Program-made: the position numbers and the translations under genes
Part shown: in pieces, positions 63,601 through 64,000 of the stretch
How positions within the stretch are numbered: position 1 is the stretch's first letter
How the letters are laid out: each line of letters opens with the position of its first letter
The notes under the pieces: generated by a model
Told to the model about the DNA's origin: nothing
What the model saw: the letters and a program-made list of their open reading frames with translations, nothing else
Database searches by the model: none
From: JAMXLO01 sp963819855
GTDB taxonomy: Bacteria > Pseudomonadota > Alphaproteobacteria > Acetobacterales > Acetobacteraceae
DNA: 64,000 bases
Direction of reading: 5' to 3'
Assembly (NCBI GenBank): GCA_963819855.1
Contig: CAWFYC010000016.1
Location: 124,001 to 188,000, forward strand

Positions 63601-64000
63601 CAGGGCATCGTGTGAATCGCCGACCGACTGCATCAATTCGTCCACCAGGCCATCGTCGAACCGGACGCCCAGCATACGGGCCGGCTCTTCGATGGCGGCG
63701 CGCAGTTCGGCCGCGTTCATCGGTGCGAGCTTGATGTCGGCGTCCTTCAGCAGGTCCGCCAGCGCACGAATACCCAGTGCGCGTCCCAGGTAATCCGCAC
63801 GCAGCGTCACGATGCAGCGCGCGGCCGGGTCTTGCGTGTGCGTGGTATCGACTGCCGCACAGAGGCACCGCACGCAGCGCGCCCGCACGCTGCTTTCGTC
63901 ATCCTCGTGCGGATCCGCCACCAGGGTGAACAGTTCCTCAAACTGGTCAACCACCAACAGCAGATTGGGCGAGTCCGGCCCGTCCCCGGTGAGACGACGC
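60658..64000 (-). CDS. nSTAND-like NTPase with TM helix and 14 WD40 repeats (5' end outside window)
   Basis: At least 1114 residues; the frame is open to the window end, so the start and Walker A lie beyond. The visible part begins within the NTPase domain at Walker B (LLLVVDQFEELF) and continues with RCIVTLRADYLGRALG and the winged-helix-like region typical of nSTAND proteins. A membrane-type helix (MLAAVLALLAAIVAILGLGW) follows about residue 365 of the visible part. It is then followed by fourteen 43-residue WD40 repeats (VAFSPDGKRLASAS, VRLWDAATG), enough for two seven-bladed propellers, and a short tail. STAND NTPases act as ligand-triggered switches; the effector would be at the missing N-terminus. 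Confidence 0.88.
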   Translation of the reverse strand, partial: RRLTGDGPDSPNLLLVVDQFEELFTLVADPHEDDESSVRARCVRCLCAAVDTTHTQDPAARCIVTLRADYLGRALGIRALADLLKDADIKLAPMNAAELRAAIEEPARMLGVRFDDGLVDELMQSVGDSHDALPLLEFALAELWSMQRDRVVRRPAQPNGEATTDVMVTSLTRHADAVFDHLSRRFGEATFRAAMTALVWLGDPAREGEDTRRVGRRGEFVATGEEGVRRWALLEQLASQDRHARLVTMGASQIDGEPTAEIVHDALMRRWGRLRGWLDEDRSFLLWQQKTNAEAAEWRQSRDGSDLLVGRKLAEAQRWREERPGHDLLRLTDYLTASMQFHEQQEEQARRRQLEHIGALEQVASVAKRRTKHAMLAAVLALLAAIVAILGLGWGTAQMQIAAGERAKALRAQVTRLGAAAEGQTELGDPVTGMLLALEALHIAPNSSARGFTAEAERALTHALQMQRETSLLRGHLSAVHSVAFSPDGKRLASASDDGSVRVWDAETGRAIGAPLMHHDDKIWSVTFSPDGRRLATGSEDQGVRLWDAETGQPIGVKLPGHTGIVWSVAFSPDGRRLASASSDQSVRLWDAATGQPIGGPLIGHTNWIRSVAFSPDGKRLASASFDRTVRLWDAATGQSIGPPLLGHRGWVLCVAFSPDGRRLASASADKSVRLWDPATGQPIGPPLLGHADTVWSVAFSPDSKLLASASSDQSVRLWDAETGRPIGGPLLGHAGTVWSAMFSPDGKQLASASDDRTVRLWNAEPEGPINTLLVGHTGTVWSVAFSPDGKRLASASADQSLRLWDGETGRLIGDPLLGHTGAVLSVAFSPDNSILASASADQSIRLWDADTGRQKGGPLIGHTAAVQSVAFSPDGKLLASGSWDKSVRLWDVESRRPTGLTLLGHTDSVTSVAFSPDGKRLASASADKSVRLWDTATGHEVVAPLLGHTNSVRSVVFSPDGKRLATASSDHSVRLWDVETGQPVVALLLGHTAAVWSVVFSPDGKRLASASEDQTVRLWDAATGRPISPPLLGHAGGVYSVAFSPDGRRLASASLDQSVRLWPIFVSRDEAVETAVARLPHCLSPYQRMTFGLSDPTGSDVPDNHATEPPCW
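60808..62586 (-). repeat. 129 bp WD40 repeat units
   Basis: Fourteen coding repeats of 129 bp (43 codons), each with CACAGCCGCAC and TTGCCGTCCGGCGAGAACGC-like stretches on the plus strand. Many units are very similar at DNA level, more so than expected for an ancient propeller, which points to recent internal recombination. Confidence 0.8.

Overview
The window is high-G+C chromosomal DNA from an alphaproteobacterium, most likely Rhodospirillales/Acetobacteraceae. This is inferred from gene content, not from a search. The clues are the purM-purN pair divergent from a CDP-alcohol phosphatidyltransferase/AI-2E permease pair, a following hdaA-like/ppk/ppx block, a small aa3-oxidase subunit IV-like protein, and a C-terminal Hint-domain protein of a kind common in that family. 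No rRNA, tRNA or CRISPR array was seen.

Layout. 1-1.7 kb: a partial DHA2-type MFS exporter and an AbiEii-like nucleotidyltransferase with a small overlapping partner, all on the minus strand. 1.8-6.9 kb: a yhiI-rbbA-yhhJ type ABC-2 export operon behind a perfect FNR-type box. 6.9-11.6 kb: a membrane J-domain protein, an NMT1-like binding protein, an alpha/beta hydrolase and a convergent acyl-CoA synthetase. 11.8-15.0 kb: an Hsp70-like gene fused by deletion to a decayed MFS gene, then ndk and a DinB-fold gene. 15.1-23.5 kb: a small secreted protein followed by three tandem secreted WD40-caspase genes. The middle copy is a 5'/3' chimera of its neighbours and is frameshifted near the junction; the third copy is broken in its propeller half. 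23.6-26.4 kb: a hypothetical gene, a nested inverted-repeat (REP/MITE-like) element, a cyclase-TPR remnant, a glyoxalase-like gene with a late frameshift, and a 54-residue oxidase subunit.

26.5-33.2 kb: a chemoreceptor, a ClC chloride channel, a CBS protein, an orphan frameshifted Rieske gene, and purN/purM. 33.3-43.5 kb: the pgsA-like/perM pair, then an inserted doxX-parvulin-PEP-CTERM segment with a possible 42-residue gene, then hdaA-like, ppk, ppx, GNAT and GST. 43.7-49.9 kb: a small secreted protein, a CapA-like phosphatase, a class III CoA-transferase and a 1176-residue Hint-domain repeat protein with a palindrome inserted inside the Hint domain. 49.9-54.4 kb: a minus-strand cluster of aldolase-like, GNAT, ThDP-enzyme and PAS-sensor genes, in which the GNAT reading frame runs into the ThDP enzyme without a stop. 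54.8-58.3 kb: a class III cyclase joined to about 14 TPRs of 47 residues. 58.3-60.6 kb: a remnant of a second ettA joined to a short ORF, then intact ettA. 60.7-64 kb: the C-terminal part of an nSTAND-like protein with 14 WD40 repeats, truncated by the window end.

Two themes stand out. Housekeeping genes (ndk, purMN, ppk/ppx, ettA) alternate with signalling or conflict-type repeat proteins (WD40-caspase, nSTAND-WD40, cyclase-TPR). There are also many signs of recent rearrangement: unequal crossover, deletion fusion, frameshifts and gene remnants. The WD40-caspase array with its overlapping secreted partner is the best candidate here for an undescribed system.
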